The notes under the pieces: model-generated
The model's database searches: none
Seen by the model: only the letters and a program-made list of their open reading frames with translations
What the model was told of the DNA's origin: nothing
Position numbers and translations under genes: made by a program
Shown: in pieces, positions 35,790 to 44,379 of the stretch
How the letters are laid out: each line of letters opens with the position of its first letter
Numbering within the stretch: position 1 is the stretch's first letter
Assembly: GCF_002502735.1 (NCBI RefSeq)
Contig: NZ_DAQC01000004.1
Location: 25,641 to 89,640 of the forward strand
Direction of reading: 5' to 3'
Source: Methanoregula sp. UBA64
Lineage (GTDB): Archaea > Halobacteriota > Methanomicrobia > Methanomicrobiales > Methanospirillaceae
DNA length: 64,000 nucleotides

Positions 35790-35932
35790 AAACCATTCAC
35801 GAAAGTCATACAGAAGATATGCAGGAAATACAATCCCTTATGATACTCTCCGAAACGTCCCTGCGCCAGTTTCTGGATGAAGAACCGGATCTCTATTCCA
35901 TCAGCGATGCAAAGGTAGTCCTGCTGAAATAA
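35786..35932 (+). CDS. Small ORF overlapping the nucleotidyltransferase gene
   Basis: A 48-residue ORF, start ATG 35786 inside the stop of the preceding gene (ATGA), so translationally coupled. It reads MKTIHESHTEDMQEIQSLM and later LRQFLDEEPDLYSISD. Acidic and helical. It occupies the position of a partner protein in a two-gene module, but is shorter than a HEPN domain; it may be a remnant or a small regulatory partner. Confidence 0.45.
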   Translation: MKTIHESHTEDMQEIQSLMILSETSLRQFLDEEPDLYSISDAKVVLLK

Positions 35933-35965
35933 ACCTGCAAAATAAAAAAAAAAAGAAAACGGATT

Positions 35966-36862
35966 TTATTCCTTCTTGAGCTTGATATCGATGCCGTACT
36001 TCGCGGCGTTCTTATCCGCAATCGCCTGGATTGCTGCGATCTCGGCGTCCTGCCTCTTGGGCTTGAAGAGGTGGCGGAAGCGCTTCTGGGTCTTTAGGTA
36101 TTCCTCGACCGGCTTTCTTACAACCTTCTTTGCCTTCGTGACCTCGCCGTCAACCATCTCGTAGTTGACCCAGAGGCCGGTCTCGATGGCGAGCTTTGCA
36201 ATCGCCATCGTCTGTTCGCCCTCGAATCCCCAGCCGGTGCAGCAGGGCACGTGGATCTGGACGTAGGTGGGGCCGACGGTGTTGATCGCTTTTTCCACCT
36301 TCTGGATAAGGTCGTTCGGGTAGGCAATCGACGCGGTCGCCACATACGGGGCGCCGTGGGCCGCAAGGATCGCCGGCATGTCCTTTTTCGGGCGCTTGTT
36401 CCCGAAGGACTGCGAGCCGGCCGGGCTTGTCGTGGTGCTCGCATCGTAGGGCGTTGCACCGGACCGCTGGATACCCGTGTTCATGTAGGCCTCGTTATCG
36501 TAGCAGATGTAGGTGAGGTCGTGGCCGCGCTCGAACGCGCCGCTGATGCAGAGCATCCCGATATCGAAGGTCGCGCCGTCGCCGGCCATCACGATGACCT
36601 TCTCTTTCCTTCCCTGCTTCTTGAGCGATGCCTCGATACCCGATGCAACCGCCGAAGCGTTCTCGAAGAGCGAGTGGATCCACGGAACCTTCCACGCGGT
36701 CTCGGGGTAGGGCGTGGAGAAGACCTCCATGCATCCCGTCGATGAGACAACAATGGAATTCGTACCCGCTGCCTTGAGCATCAGCCGGGCCGCAAGTGCT
36801 GCCCCGCACCCGCCGCAGGCCCGGTGGCCGCAGTCGAAGAGTTCGCAGGAGTTGTCTGCCAT
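35966..36862 (-). CDS. porB: Pyruvate:ferredoxin oxidoreductase, beta subunit
   Basis: The 298-residue TPP-binding beta subunit of the four-subunit pyruvate synthase. The start at 36862 ([20 protein letters not shown]) is clear; the longer frame covers porA. Fe-S cysteines CGGCG near residue 17, TPP-pyrophosphate motif G-D-G-A-T-F-D-I-G (about 89-97), [20 protein letters not shown] (about 116-136), and a late CCTGWG. It converts acetyl-CoA + CO2 + reduced ferredoxin to pyruvate, the main carbon entry of methanogens. It is the last gene of porCDAB, 1 nt after the porA stop. Confidence 0.95.
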   Translation of the reverse strand: MADNSCELFDCGHRACGGCGAALAARLMLKAAGTNSIVVSSTGCMEVFSTPYPETAWKVPWIHSLFENASAVASGIEASLKKQGRKEKVIVMAGDGATFDIGMLCISGAFERGHDLTYICYDNEAYMNTGIQRSGATPYDASTTTSPAGSQSFGNKRPKKDMPAILAAHGAPYVATASIAYPNDLIQKVEKAINTVGPTYVQIHVPCCTGWGFEGEQTMAIAKLAIETGLWVNYEMVDGEVTKAKKVVRKPVEEYLKTQKRFRHLFKPKRQDAEIAAIQAIADKNAAKYGIDIKLKKE

Positions 36863-36863
36863 G

Positions 36864-38018
36864 TTACAGCACCTCCTTACGCAGCCCGATATACTGGCCG
36901 CCCTTGCCCTGCTCGGCGAGCGCAACCGCATCGCGGATGTCCTTTTTGCGGACGTCTCTCCCGCCAAGGCCGATAACGTAATCGTACACCGGGATGGTGG
37001 AGCCGTAGAGGGCATCCTTTACTTCGAGCGCGGTGGCACCCTTTGCACCCAGCGAGATGTTCTTGTCGAGAACGGCGACGCGCTTTGCGCCTTTCAGGGC
37101 CTTTGCCACGTCTTCAGTCGGGAATGGCCGGAAGACCCGGATCTTGAGGAGCCCGACTTTCTTTCCTTCTTTGCGCATCTCGTCGATGGTGTCCTTGACC
37201 GTGCCGCAGATGGAGCCCAGTGCAACGATCACGGTCTCTGCGTCCTCAATGTGGTAGCCTTCGACCATTGCGCTGTAGTCCCGGCCAAACATCTTCCCGA
37301 ACTCGGCGCCGGCGGCCTTAATCACGGACTTCGCATCCTTGAGCGCCTTGTCGGTTTCGTACCGGAATTCAAGGTAATACTCGGGAGTTGCGTACATCCC
37401 GAAGCTCATGGGGTCGGCCGCATCGAGGCGCTCCGTTGGCGTAAACTTCGGGAGGTACTTGTCGGCGTCTTCCTGCGTGAGCATATCGACCGGCTCGTAG
37501 GTGTGCGAGAGGATGAACCCGTCGAAACAGACCATCGCGGGTAAGAGAACCTTAGCGTTCTCCGCAACCTTGTAGGCGATGTAGTGGAGATCGGTTGCTT
37601 CCTGGTTGTCCTCGGCGTAGAACTGGAGCCAGCCGGAGTCGCGCAGGGAGATCGAGTCCTGCTGGTCGTTCCAGATCGAGAGCGGGGCTCCCATTGCACG
37701 GTTCGCAATGGTCATGACAATCGGCAGGCGCATCCCGGCAACGTTGAAGCAGACCTCGTACATCAGGGCAAGGCCCTGCGAGGTGGTTGCCGAGTAGGTC
37801 CGCGATCCTGCGGCGCTGGCGCCAAGGCAGGCGGAGAGCGCGGAGAACTCGCTCTCGACGGTGATATAGTCTGCGTCGAGCTTCCCGTTTGCCACCATCT
37901 CGGCGAGCGCCTCGACGATGTGGGTCTGGGGGGTGATCGGGTACGCGGAGACCACCTGCGGCCGGCAGAGCCGGACCGCTTCGGCGACCGCCATCGAACC
38001 TTCGGTAATGCCAAGCAT
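36864..38018 (-). CDS. porA: Pyruvate:ferredoxin oxidoreductase, alpha subunit
   Basis: A 384-residue alpha subunit, full length. It begins [18 protein letters not shown] and contains [18 protein letters not shown] (about residues 24-41), [16 protein letters not shown] (about 78-93) and the C-terminal [18 protein letters not shown] (about 318-335). These are the marks of Por/Vor alpha chains. The YPITPQT segment and its pairing with porB make pyruvate the likely substrate, although 2-oxoacid specificity is not proven by sequence. It is adjacent to porD (1 nt) and porB. Confidence 0.95.
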   Translation of the reverse strand: MLGITEGSMAVAEAVRLCRPQVVSAYPITPQTHIVEALAEMVANGKLDADYITVESEFSALSACLGASAAGSRTYSATTSQGLALMYEVCFNVAGMRLPIVMTIANRAMGAPLSIWNDQQDSISLRDSGWLQFYAEDNQEATDLHYIAYKVAENAKVLLPAMVCFDGFILSHTYEPVDMLTQEDADKYLPKFTPTERLDAADPMSFGMYATPEYYLEFRYETDKALKDAKSVIKAAGAEFGKMFGRDYSAMVEGYHIEDAETVIVALGSICGTVKDTIDEMRKEGKKVGLLKIRVFRPFPTEDVAKALKGAKRVAVLDKNISLGAKGATALEVKDALYGSTIPVYDYVIGLGGRDVRKKDIRDAVALAEQGKGGQYIGLRKEVL

Positions 38019-38279
38019 CTATTTCTCCTCCTGTTTCATTGCGATCGCTTTTTTCGGGCACTCCTCCGCGCACATCCCGCAGCCTTTGCAGTACGCATAG
38101 TCGGGATCGAAGAAGCCCTCCTTGTCCTCGGTGATGCAGCCCTCGGGGCAGATCACCTGGCAGGTCCCGCACTTGGAGCAGAGGTTGTGGTCGAAGATCG
38201 GCTTGAACACCCTCCACGACCCGGTCCTGTTGTCCCGGCCCTTGCCCGGCCGGGCACGGCAGCCGACAGCGAGCGCCAT
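38019..38279 (-). CDS. porD: Pyruvate:ferredoxin oxidoreductase, delta subunit
   Basis: An 86-residue ferredoxin-like subunit with two [4Fe-4S] motifs, CSKCGTCQVICPEGC (about residues 34-48) and CKGCGMCAEECPKKA (about 64-78). It transfers electrons between the TPP site and ferredoxin. The N-terminal segment GSWRVFKPIFDHNLC is typical of PorD. The first base overlaps the porC stop codon region, so translation is coupled. Confidence 0.95.
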   Translation of the reverse strand: MALAVGCRARPGKGRDNRTGSWRVFKPIFDHNLCSKCGTCQVICPEGCITEDKEGFFDPDYAYCKGCGMCAEECPKKAIAMKQEEK

Positions 38280-38824
38280 TATGCCGCCGCCCCCTTCACG
38301 TGCTCGAACGCCTGGCGGGCTGCCTCGATATTCTTCTCGGCGAGTTCTTTGGGGAACCGGTGCAGGAGCGCATTCTTGAGCGCATCGAACTTGATCTCGC
38401 CGGTTGCCGCGGCAAACGCTCCCATCAGGGAAGTATTGGTGATGGGAAGGCCGATGACCTTAAGGGCGATGGAGGTCGCGTCGATGGTGATGAGTTTTAC
38501 GCCGTCGGGAACCTTATAATCCGGTGCCTTCTCGGTATTGACAATCACGATGCCGCCCTTCTTGACACCGGAAAAAACATTGACGTCCTTGATGAGTGTG
38601 CTGTCCTGCACGATGATGTAGTCAGGCTCGTACACCTGGCTGCGAAGCCGGATCTTGCGGTCGTCGAACCGCACGAATGCCTGGACCGGGGCGCCGCGCC
38701 GCTCGACCCCAAAGGCCGGGAACGCCTGCGAAAAAACACCGCCTTCAAACGCAGCAACAGCAATAAGTTCCGCAGCGGTGACCGAGCCCTGGCCGCCCCT
38801 GCCGTGGATACGAAGTTCTCTCAA
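38279..38824 (-). CDS. porC: Pyruvate:ferredoxin oxidoreductase, gamma subunit
   Basis: A 181-residue gamma subunit, first gene of the operon. It begins RELRIHGRGGQGSVTAAELI, the invariant GRGGQG start of Por gamma chains, and contains FPAFGVERRGAPVQAFVRFD (about 35-54). The start codon is TTG at 38824; the Shine-Dalgarno GAGGGG lies 9 nt upstream, so the rare start is convincing. A TATA box at 38861-38868 precedes it. Confidence 0.95.
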   Translation of the reverse strand: MRELRIHGRGGQGSVTAAELIAVAAFEGGVFSQAFPAFGVERRGAPVQAFVRFDDRKIRLRSQVYEPDYIIVQDSTLIKDVNVFSGVKKGGIVIVNTEKAPDYKVPDGVKLITIDATSIALKVIGLPITNTSLMGAFAAATGEIKFDALKNALLHRFPKELAEKNIEAARQAFEHVKGAAA

Positions 38825-38860
38825 AGGAAAAATCCCCTCAGTAATCTTACATGATAAATC

Positions 38861-38868
38861 GATATAAA
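38861..38868 (-). promoter_or_regulatory. TATA box of the por operon
   Basis: Minus strand TTTATATC, about 40 nt before the porC TTG start, inside the 45 bp gap to the marker-12 gene and just before that gene's stop codon at 38870. It gives porCDAB its own promoter, separate from the upstream gene. Confidence 0.6.
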
Positions 38869-38869
38869 T

Positions 38870-39748
38870 CTAGAGATCTACATCGATGCCGAGGATAGTA
38901 TCCGCCCCGGAAAAGACATCGCGGGCAATGGCCGCAAGTCCGCGGGATGCGCACCATTCGTCATAAACGGCCACATCCTGCCCCAGAAGCGATTCGACTT
39001 CGGGTGCAATGGTGGGCGCGAGCGAGCCGGCAAGTGCGACCCGGGCGCGCGGATTGAGCAACCGGAGCGAGGCGCATTCCATGGCCGCGAACATGGCGAC
39101 GGTCCTTACGCGCAGGTCGCCGTCTTCGGGGAGCGAGTAATTTACTCCTGCCTGCTGGAAGGCATCGTTTGCGGAGCACTCGCCCGCGTCCACCCGGCGG
39201 ATGGCATCGACATCGAGCGCGCCGTGCCGGGTGCCGGGCGCAAAGATGCAGGCATCGAATGCCCCGACGAGGCGGCCTGCGGTAACCAGCAGGGTCACGG
39301 TATTGGAACTTGCATCGGAGACCACGAGATCGTCCCCCAGATCGGTGCTGACCGCAAAGGCGATCCCGATCTTCTCGGGGCTGGACTGGTGGGAGTAGGC
39401 CTTGAACCGGGGATCGGTGGGGGAGCCCCGGTGCAGGCCGGGGATCGCGACCGCGGGAAGGCCGCTCTTTTTAATCTCGTCGAAGACTTTTGTCCCCCCG
39501 CCGATGTGTTTGCCCGCGCCGTCGCGGCTGACCACGCCCCGGTTGGTAAGCCGGCCGACGGGGGTGATCTTCGAGAAGTTGTCGCCCATCGAGTAGCAGA
39601 GCGCGATCCCTTCGATCTTGTCGAGGGGGCAGATCCGTTCGAGGTCTGCAACGCAGAAGTGTGTTGCCTCCTCGCGCGTCATCTTGAACTGGCAGTCTTC
39701 GGATGCAAACCGCATCGCGGTCGTGCCGTGGTCAATCCCGATGAACAT
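38870..39748 (-). CDS. Methanogenesis marker protein 12
   Basis: A 292-residue protein that begins MFIGIDHGTTAMRFASED, the signature N-terminus of methanogenesis marker 12, an actin/ASKHA-like protein found across methanogens. Other features: GDNFSKITPV, ASSNTVTLLVTAGRLVGAFD (about residues 160-180, phosphate-2-like region) and ALAGSLAPTIAPEVESLLG near the C-terminus. Function unknown; proposed roles include assembly or maturation of methanogenesis enzymes. The start at 39748 is chosen over a much longer frame running through the divergent epimerase gene. It lies upstream of porC on the same strand. Confidence 0.88.
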   Translation of the reverse strand: MFIGIDHGTTAMRFASEDCQFKMTREEATHFCVADLERICPLDKIEGIALCYSMGDNFSKITPVGRLTNRGVVSRDGAGKHIGGGTKVFDEIKKSGLPAVAIPGLHRGSPTDPRFKAYSHQSSPEKIGIAFAVSTDLGDDLVVSDASSNTVTLLVTAGRLVGAFDACIFAPGTRHGALDVDAIRRVDAGECSANDAFQQAGVNYSLPEDGDLRVRTVAMFAAMECASLRLLNPRARVALAGSLAPTIAPEVESLLGQDVAVYDEWCASRGLAAIARDVFSGADTILGIDVDL

Positions 39749-39787
39749 AGCAGTAATCCTATAGCATGGGTTACATAATAGGTATTG

Positions 39788-40717
39788 ATGTTTGCAGTAG
39801 TGACCGGCGGGGCCGGGTTTATCGGCTCCCATCTGGTTGACACGCTCGTTGCACAGGGTAACGAAGTGCTGGTGATCGATTCGCTCTGCGCAGGACGACG
39901 GGAATGCATTGCCCGGCACATCGACACGGGCGTGGCCCGGCTGGTACAGGCGGATCTGCTGGACGATGGCTGGCAGGAACATATCAGGGGAGCGGACCGG
40001 GTCTTCCACCTTGCCGCCGACCCGGACGTCCGGCAGAGCGCGATCGACCCCGAACCGACGATGCAGAACAATATCATGGCCACGTACCGCGTGCTCGAAG
40101 CAATGCGCAAATACGAGGTCCCGGAGATCGTGTTTACCTCGACCTCCACGGTCTACGGCGAGGCAACGGTCATCCCTACTCCTGAAGACTATGCCCCCCT
40201 CCTGCCGGTCTCGGTGTACGGGGCGAGCAAGCTTGCCTGCGAAGCGCTGATCTCCTCGTACTGCTATTCGTTTGGCATGAAGGCATGGATCTACCGGTTT
40301 GCCAATATCGTGGGCGAACGCAGCGGCCACGGCGTTATTACGGACTTCATCAGGAAACTCAAAGAGAACCCTGCCGAACTCGAGATCCTCGGGGACGGGA
40401 AGCAGGTCAAGTCCTATCTCGAAGTCCACGAGTGCGTTGCCGCCATGCTCTTTGCCCTGCGCACCAGGGAGACCGTCAATATATTCAATATCGGCTCCGA
40501 GGACTGGATCGATGTAACGAGCATTGCGGAGATCGTTGCAGAGGAGATGCACCTGCCCGATGTAAAGTTCCGGTTCACCGGCGGCGAGCGGGGATGGGTG
40601 GGCGATGTCCCGAAAATGCAGCTCTCCATCGACCGGATCAAGGGCAAACGCTGGAAGCCGCAGCTCGGGTCGCGCGAGAGCGTGCGGCTCGCGGTCCGCG
40701 ACCTGCTTACGTCCTAA
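39788..40717 (+). CDS. NAD-dependent sugar epimerase/dehydratase (UDP-glucose 4-epimerase-like)
   Basis: A 309-residue extended short-chain dehydrogenase. Rossmann G-G-A-G-F-I-G-S at residues 7-14, FHLAADPDVRQS (about 74-85), catalytic Thr/Ser (TSTSTVYGEA, about 116-125) and Y-G-A-S-K (about 142-146). It likely interconverts nucleotide sugars for surface glycans. The ATG at 39788 is chosen over TTG 39785. Divergent from marker 12 with 39 bp between. The next gene (apgM) follows 9 bp after the stop, with GTGAGGGG between, so the two are probably co-transcribed. Confidence 0.9.
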   Translation: MFAVVTGGAGFIGSHLVDTLVAQGNEVLVIDSLCAGRRECIARHIDTGVARLVQADLLDDGWQEHIRGADRVFHLAADPDVRQSAIDPEPTMQNNIMATYRVLEAMRKYEVPEIVFTSTSTVYGEATVIPTPEDYAPLLPVSVYGASKLACEALISSYCYSFGMKAWIYRFANIVGERSGHGVITDFIRKLKENPAELEILGDGKQVKSYLEVHECVAAMLFALRTRETVNIFNIGSEDWIDVTSIAEIVAEEMHLPDVKFRFTGGERGWVGDVPKMQLSIDRIKGKRWKPQLGSRESVRLAVRDLLTS

Positions 40718-40726
40718 AGTGAGGGG

Positions 40727-41893
40727 ATCGCAACGAAGCCCGCAAAGTGTATCCTCATTCTCGGAGATGGGATGGCCGATGAGCCGATCCCGGCGCTCGG
40801 GGGAAAGACCCCCTTAGAATATGCAAAAACCCCGAACATGGACCGGATGGCCCGTGAAGGAGCGTGCGGTCTCCTGCACACGGTTCCCGACCGGTTCGAG
40901 CCGGGGAGCGATATCGCGAACATGTCCATCCTCGGGTATGCCCCGGAGAAGTACTATACGGGCAGGGGCCCGCTCGAAGCAATGAGCATGGGCGTAGATC
41001 TTGCTCCCTCCGATGTTGCCTACCGCTGCAACCTCGTGACCGTGAAAGACGGTGTCATGGCGGACTTTTCCGCCGGCCATATCACGAGCGCCGAAGGGGC
41101 GGCTCTCCTCTCTTCGCTTGCCCCGCATGTCCCGAAGGTGGCCGTGAAGGCGGGCGTCAGTTACCGCAACCTCCTTGTTGTCCCGCACGGGTCGGCGGCG
41201 GATTCGACCGCTCCGCACGATATTGTCGGCCAGAAGATTGCAGACCACCTTCCCCGGAATGGCGATGCGGATCTCCTCCTCGCCTGCATTGAGAAGAGCC
41301 GGGAGATATTCCGCGACCACCCGGTGAATGCGGCCCGCAGGAAGGCAGGAAAACCCGAGGTCACGCAGATCTGGCCGTGGAGCGGTGGCAGGCGTCCCGC
41401 ATTCCCGCTCTTTGCCGACAAGTACCACAAAAAAGGCGGAATGATCTCGGCAGTCGATCTCTTAAACGGCATCGCCCGGTGCGCCGGCATGGAGGTCATC
41501 ACGGTGCCCGGGGCAACGGGATATTTCGACACGGATTATATGGCCAAGGCCCGGTACGCGCTCGATGCGATCAGACACCTTGATTTCGTGTATATCCACA
41601 TCGAGGCCCCGGACGAGGCCGGGCACCTCGGCAGTATCGAGGAGAAGGTTCGGGCGATAGAGAATGTCGATCGCGTGGTGGGAAAAGTCCGTGAGGAGTT
41701 CGACGGGATCGTGGCGGTGCTGCCCGATCACCCGACGCCGATCCGGATTAAGACCCATGCCCGCGACCCGGTGCCGTTTGTCGTGACCGGCAAAGAGACC
41801 GACGGGTGCATGCATTACTCCGAGAAGGAGGCACGGTCGGGGATGTTCGGGACAAAAGAGGCAACGGACTTCCTGTCGTTCCTCTTTTCCTGA
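40727..41893 (+). CDS. apgM: 2,3-bisphosphoglycerate-independent phosphoglycerate mutase (ApgM), non-canonical start
   Basis: An alkaline-phosphatase-superfamily enzyme that interconverts 3- and 2-phosphoglycerate. From the first ATG (40772) the protein is 373 residues but begins in the middle of the essential metal site (M-A-D-E-P). The same frame upstream reads ATC GCA ACG AAG CCC GCA AAG TGT ATC CTC ATT CTC GGA GAT GGG, i.e. (M)ATKPAKCILILGDG, restoring the L-G-D-G-M-A-D signature with the catalytic-site Asp. No ATG, GTG or TTG exists in this frame between the stop at 40715 and 40772; ATC 40727 follows GTGAGGGG directly. Other motifs: GRGPLEAMSMG, IEAPDEAGHLG (about residue 285) and VLPDHPTP (about 328), all intact. 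Confidence 0.85.
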   Translation: MATKPAKCILILGDGMADEPIPALGGKTPLEYAKTPNMDRMAREGACGLLHTVPDRFEPGSDIANMSILGYAPEKYYTGRGPLEAMSMGVDLAPSDVAYRCNLVTVKDGVMADFSAGHITSAEGAALLSSLAPHVPKVAVKAGVSYRNLLVVPHGSAADSTAPHDIVGQKIADHLPRNGDADLLLACIEKSREIFRDHPVNAARRKAGKPEVTQIWPWSGGRRPAFPLFADKYHKKGGMISAVDLLNGIARCAGMEVITVPGATGYFDTDYMAKARYALDAIRHLDFVYIHIEAPDEAGHLGSIEEKVRAIENVDRVVGKVREEFDGIVAVLPDHPTPIRIKTHARDPVPFVVTGKETDGCMHYSEKEARSGMFGTKEATDFLSFLFS

Positions 41894-42074
41894 ATTATTT
41901 TGTTTTCAAAAGAACGATGCGGCATCAGTCCCCTGCATCATCACGGTTTCAGTGGGGGTAACTTTCATCATCTGCCGCACCCTGTATACCGTTTCATTTT
42001 TTCGGGATATAACTTTGGCCGCCCCTGCATATCAGAGAAATTATCTGGTGCAACGTTGATGGAGTACTCATACC

Positions 42075-43199
42075 ATGAAAAAGAACCTGCTGATGTGGGA
42101 CGAATCGCTCTTCCGGGACCCGGAAGTCTTCGAGATCGACTATATCCCAGAGCAGTTCGAGTTTCGTGACACGCAGATGCAGGAACTCGCGTTCCAGATC
42201 CGGCCCGGGCTCCGGGGCGGCCGCCCCTTGAATACGATCTGCAAGGGCCTGCCCGGCTCCGGTAAGACCACCAGTATCAAAAAGCTCTTTTTGGAAGTCG
42301 AGGAGACCACGAAAAAACTGGTGCCGGTCCACATCAACTGCCAGATCGACAATACCAAGTTTGCCATCCTCTCCCAGATCTACCGCAAGCTCTCCGGTCA
42401 TCTGCCGCCCGCATCGGGCACCTCCTTTAAGCAGGTCTTCGACGCCGTTGCCCGCATGCTCTTAAAAGACGAGTGCGTGCTCCTCGTTGCCCTCGACGAT
42501 GCCAACTATCTCCTGTACGAGAACGAGCTCAACAAGGTGCTCTACACGCTGCTGCGTGCCCACGAGACCTACGAGGGCCTCCGGATCGGCGTTATCGTGA
42601 TCATCAGCGATCCGGATGTCGACCTTTCGCGGGAGATCGATGCCCGGGTCTCCTCGGTCTTCCGCCCCACCGAGATCTACTTCCCGCCCTACGGGAACGC
42701 GGAGGTGCACGAGATCATGAAGGCCCGGGTGATGCAGGGGTTCTTTAACAATGTCATCAGCGACGAGATGCTCAACCTTGTCGTGGAGCAGACCTTAAAG
42801 AGCGGCGACCTGCGGGTGGGAATCGATCTCCTGAAGCGTGCCGCACTCAATGCCGAGCGTGCCACCCGGCGCAGTATCGAACGGGCGGATATCTGCGGGG
42901 CGTACGAGGTCTCGAAATACCTTCACCTGGAGTACACGATAAAGACCCTCAAGGACGAGGAGAAGAAGATCCTCGCGGGTCTTGCCCGGGCGAGCACGTC
43001 GGAGGGCGGGATGAATGCCGGCGAGGTCTATAAGACCATAAAAGAGACCGTTCCCGTGGGATACACCCGGTTCTACGAGATCATAAAAAAGATGGATGCA
43101 ATGAGGCTCGTGAACCTCCAGTACCGGGAAGGCAAGGGCCGGACCCGGGTAATAACCCTCCGCTACGAGCCGGAAAAAGTGCTCGGCTGCCTTTCATAA
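42075..43199 (+). CDS. cdc6: Orc1/Cdc6 replication initiator
   Basis: A 374-residue AAA+ protein that binds replication origins and loads MCM. Walker A G-L-P-G-S-G-K-T-T (about residues 57-65), Walker B LLVALDDANYLL (about 136-147), sensor 1 GVIVIISDPDV (about 173-183), and a C-terminal winged-helix domain (about 285-374, with TRFYEIIKKMDAMRLV). Length normal. The 180 bp upstream is AT-richer but no repeated origin box is evident, so an origin here is not claimed. It precedes mch by 69 bp on the same strand. Confidence 0.93.
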   Translation: MKKNLLMWDESLFRDPEVFEIDYIPEQFEFRDTQMQELAFQIRPGLRGGRPLNTICKGLPGSGKTTSIKKLFLEVEETTKKLVPVHINCQIDNTKFAILSQIYRKLSGHLPPASGTSFKQVFDAVARMLLKDECVLLVALDDANYLLYENELNKVLYTLLRAHETYEGLRIGVIVIISDPDVDLSREIDARVSSVFRPTEIYFPPYGNAEVHEIMKARVMQGFFNNVISDEMLNLVVEQTLKSGDLRVGIDLLKRAALNAERATRRSIERADICGAYEVSKYLHLEYTIKTLKDEEKKILAGLARASTSEGGMNAGEVYKTIKETVPVGYTRFYEIIKKMDAMRLVNLQYREGKGRTRVITLRYEPEKVLGCLS

Positions 43200-43268
43200 G
43201 GGCGGGGAAATATTTTCAAAAATCTTATCTGTTCAGGAACCCTCTTCTTATGAGACAGGGGTTTTTCT

Positions 43269-44213
43269 ATGTTAAGTGTTAACGAACTGGCACTTGAAAT
43301 ATTCGACAACCTCGCCGATCTGGCCGAGGAGTTTAATGCTGCTTATCACGAACTGGACAACGGCGCACGGATCGTCGACTGCGGGGTAAGCACGAGGGGT
43401 GGATACGCAGCAGGCAGGGCTTTTACCGAGATCTGCATGGGCGGTCTTGGCGAAGTGAACTTCCGGATGGGCGAGATCAAGGGGATCCCCCAGCCGTTCA
43501 TCGACGTCAACACCGATTTCCCGTCGATTGCCTGCCTCGGGGCCCAGAAGGCCGGCTGGACGGTAAAGGTAGGGAACTATTTTGCCATGGGAAGCGGCCC
43601 GGCACGGGCGCTCTCGCTCAAGCCCAAGCACACCTTTGAAGTGATCGACTACGAGGACGATTACGACTGCGCCGTGATCTGCCTTGAGTCCGACCACCTG
43701 CCCAATGGCGAGGTCATGGCAAAGATCGCCGAGGAGTGCCATGTGGACGTTGCAAACACCTGCGCAGTCGTTGCGCCGACCTCCTCGATTGTCGGTTCGA
43801 TCCAGGTTTCGGGGCGCTGCGTGGAGACGGCGATCTACAAGTTAAACGAGCTCGGCTTTGACACCCGGAAGATCATGTCCGCGATAGGCACTGCCCCGAT
43901 CCCGCCGGTACGGGGAGCCAAGCGTGCGATGGGTGTGACAAACGACGCAACCATCTACCACGGCCAGATCCAGCTCACGATGAATGCACCCGAGATCAAG
44001 GATTATCTCGAAAAGATCCCGAGCTGCAAGTCCAATGGCTACGGCAAGCCGTTCAACGAGATCTTCAAGGAAGCAGGGTACGACTTCTACAAGATCGATA
44101 CCTCGCTCTTCTCGCCGGCCGAGGTCATCATCAACGAGCTCTCGGACGGCAGCGTGTATCACGTCGGTGCAGTCAACAACGACGTGACCCTGAAGTCCTT
44201 CGGGCTCCAGTAA
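43269..44213 (+). CDS. mch: Methenyltetrahydromethanopterin cyclohydrolase
   Basis: A 314-residue cytoplasmic enzyme of the methanogenesis pathway that hydrolyses 5,10-methenyl-H4MPT to 5-formyl-H4MPT and the reverse. The family marks are STRGGYAAGRAFTEICMGG (about residues 43-61), YFAMGSGPARAL (about 107-118), and AIGTAPIPPVRG (about 204-215). It is full length and close to typical methanogen sequences. No other methanogenesis operon gene is adjacent, which is normal for mch. Downstream are T-runs and a hairpin terminator. Confidence 0.97.
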   Translation: MLSVNELALEIFDNLADLAEEFNAAYHELDNGARIVDCGVSTRGGYAAGRAFTEICMGGLGEVNFRMGEIKGIPQPFIDVNTDFPSIACLGAQKAGWTVKVGNYFAMGSGPARALSLKPKHTFEVIDYEDDYDCAVICLESDHLPNGEVMAKIAEECHVDVANTCAVVAPTSSIVGSIQVSGRCVETAIYKLNELGFDTRKIMSAIGTAPIPPVRGAKRAMGVTNDATIYHGQIQLTMNAPEIKDYLEKIPSCKSNGYGKPFNEIFKEAGYDFYKIDTSLFSPAEVIINELSDGSVYHVGAVNNDVTLKSFGLQ

Positions 44214-44322
44214 TTTTTTTTTATTTTCATCGCCCGTCCTGCACGGTATTTTTTAGTCCTGTCCGGCAAGTTTTATCCGTTCCCGCAAGGATTCTCCAGG
44301 GAACTCTGGTTTTTCAGGATAT

Positions 44323-44357
44323 CCCCCGGATACAACCGGGGGGAAATGGCTTTTTTT
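44323..44357 (+). terminator. Hairpin plus T-tract
   Basis: CCCCCGG-ATACAA-CCGGGGG followed 8 nt later by seven T (44351-44357). It lies 110 nt downstream of mch and 23 nt from the stop of the convergent gene; an earlier T-run (44215-44225) also follows mch directly. Confidence 0.55.
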
Positions 44358-44379
44358 AAAGGGATAAAAACAGGAGAAG

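Noticed and set aside
39749..40552. Long N-terminal extension of methanogenesis marker 12
   Set aside because: It runs antisense through the epimerase gene; MFIGIDHGTT at 39748 is the family start.
41894..42074. Possible replication origin upstream of cdc6
   Set aside because: The gap is AT-richer and has a GGTTTCAGTGGGGGT-like stretch, but no repeated origin box or clear unwinding element could be found.
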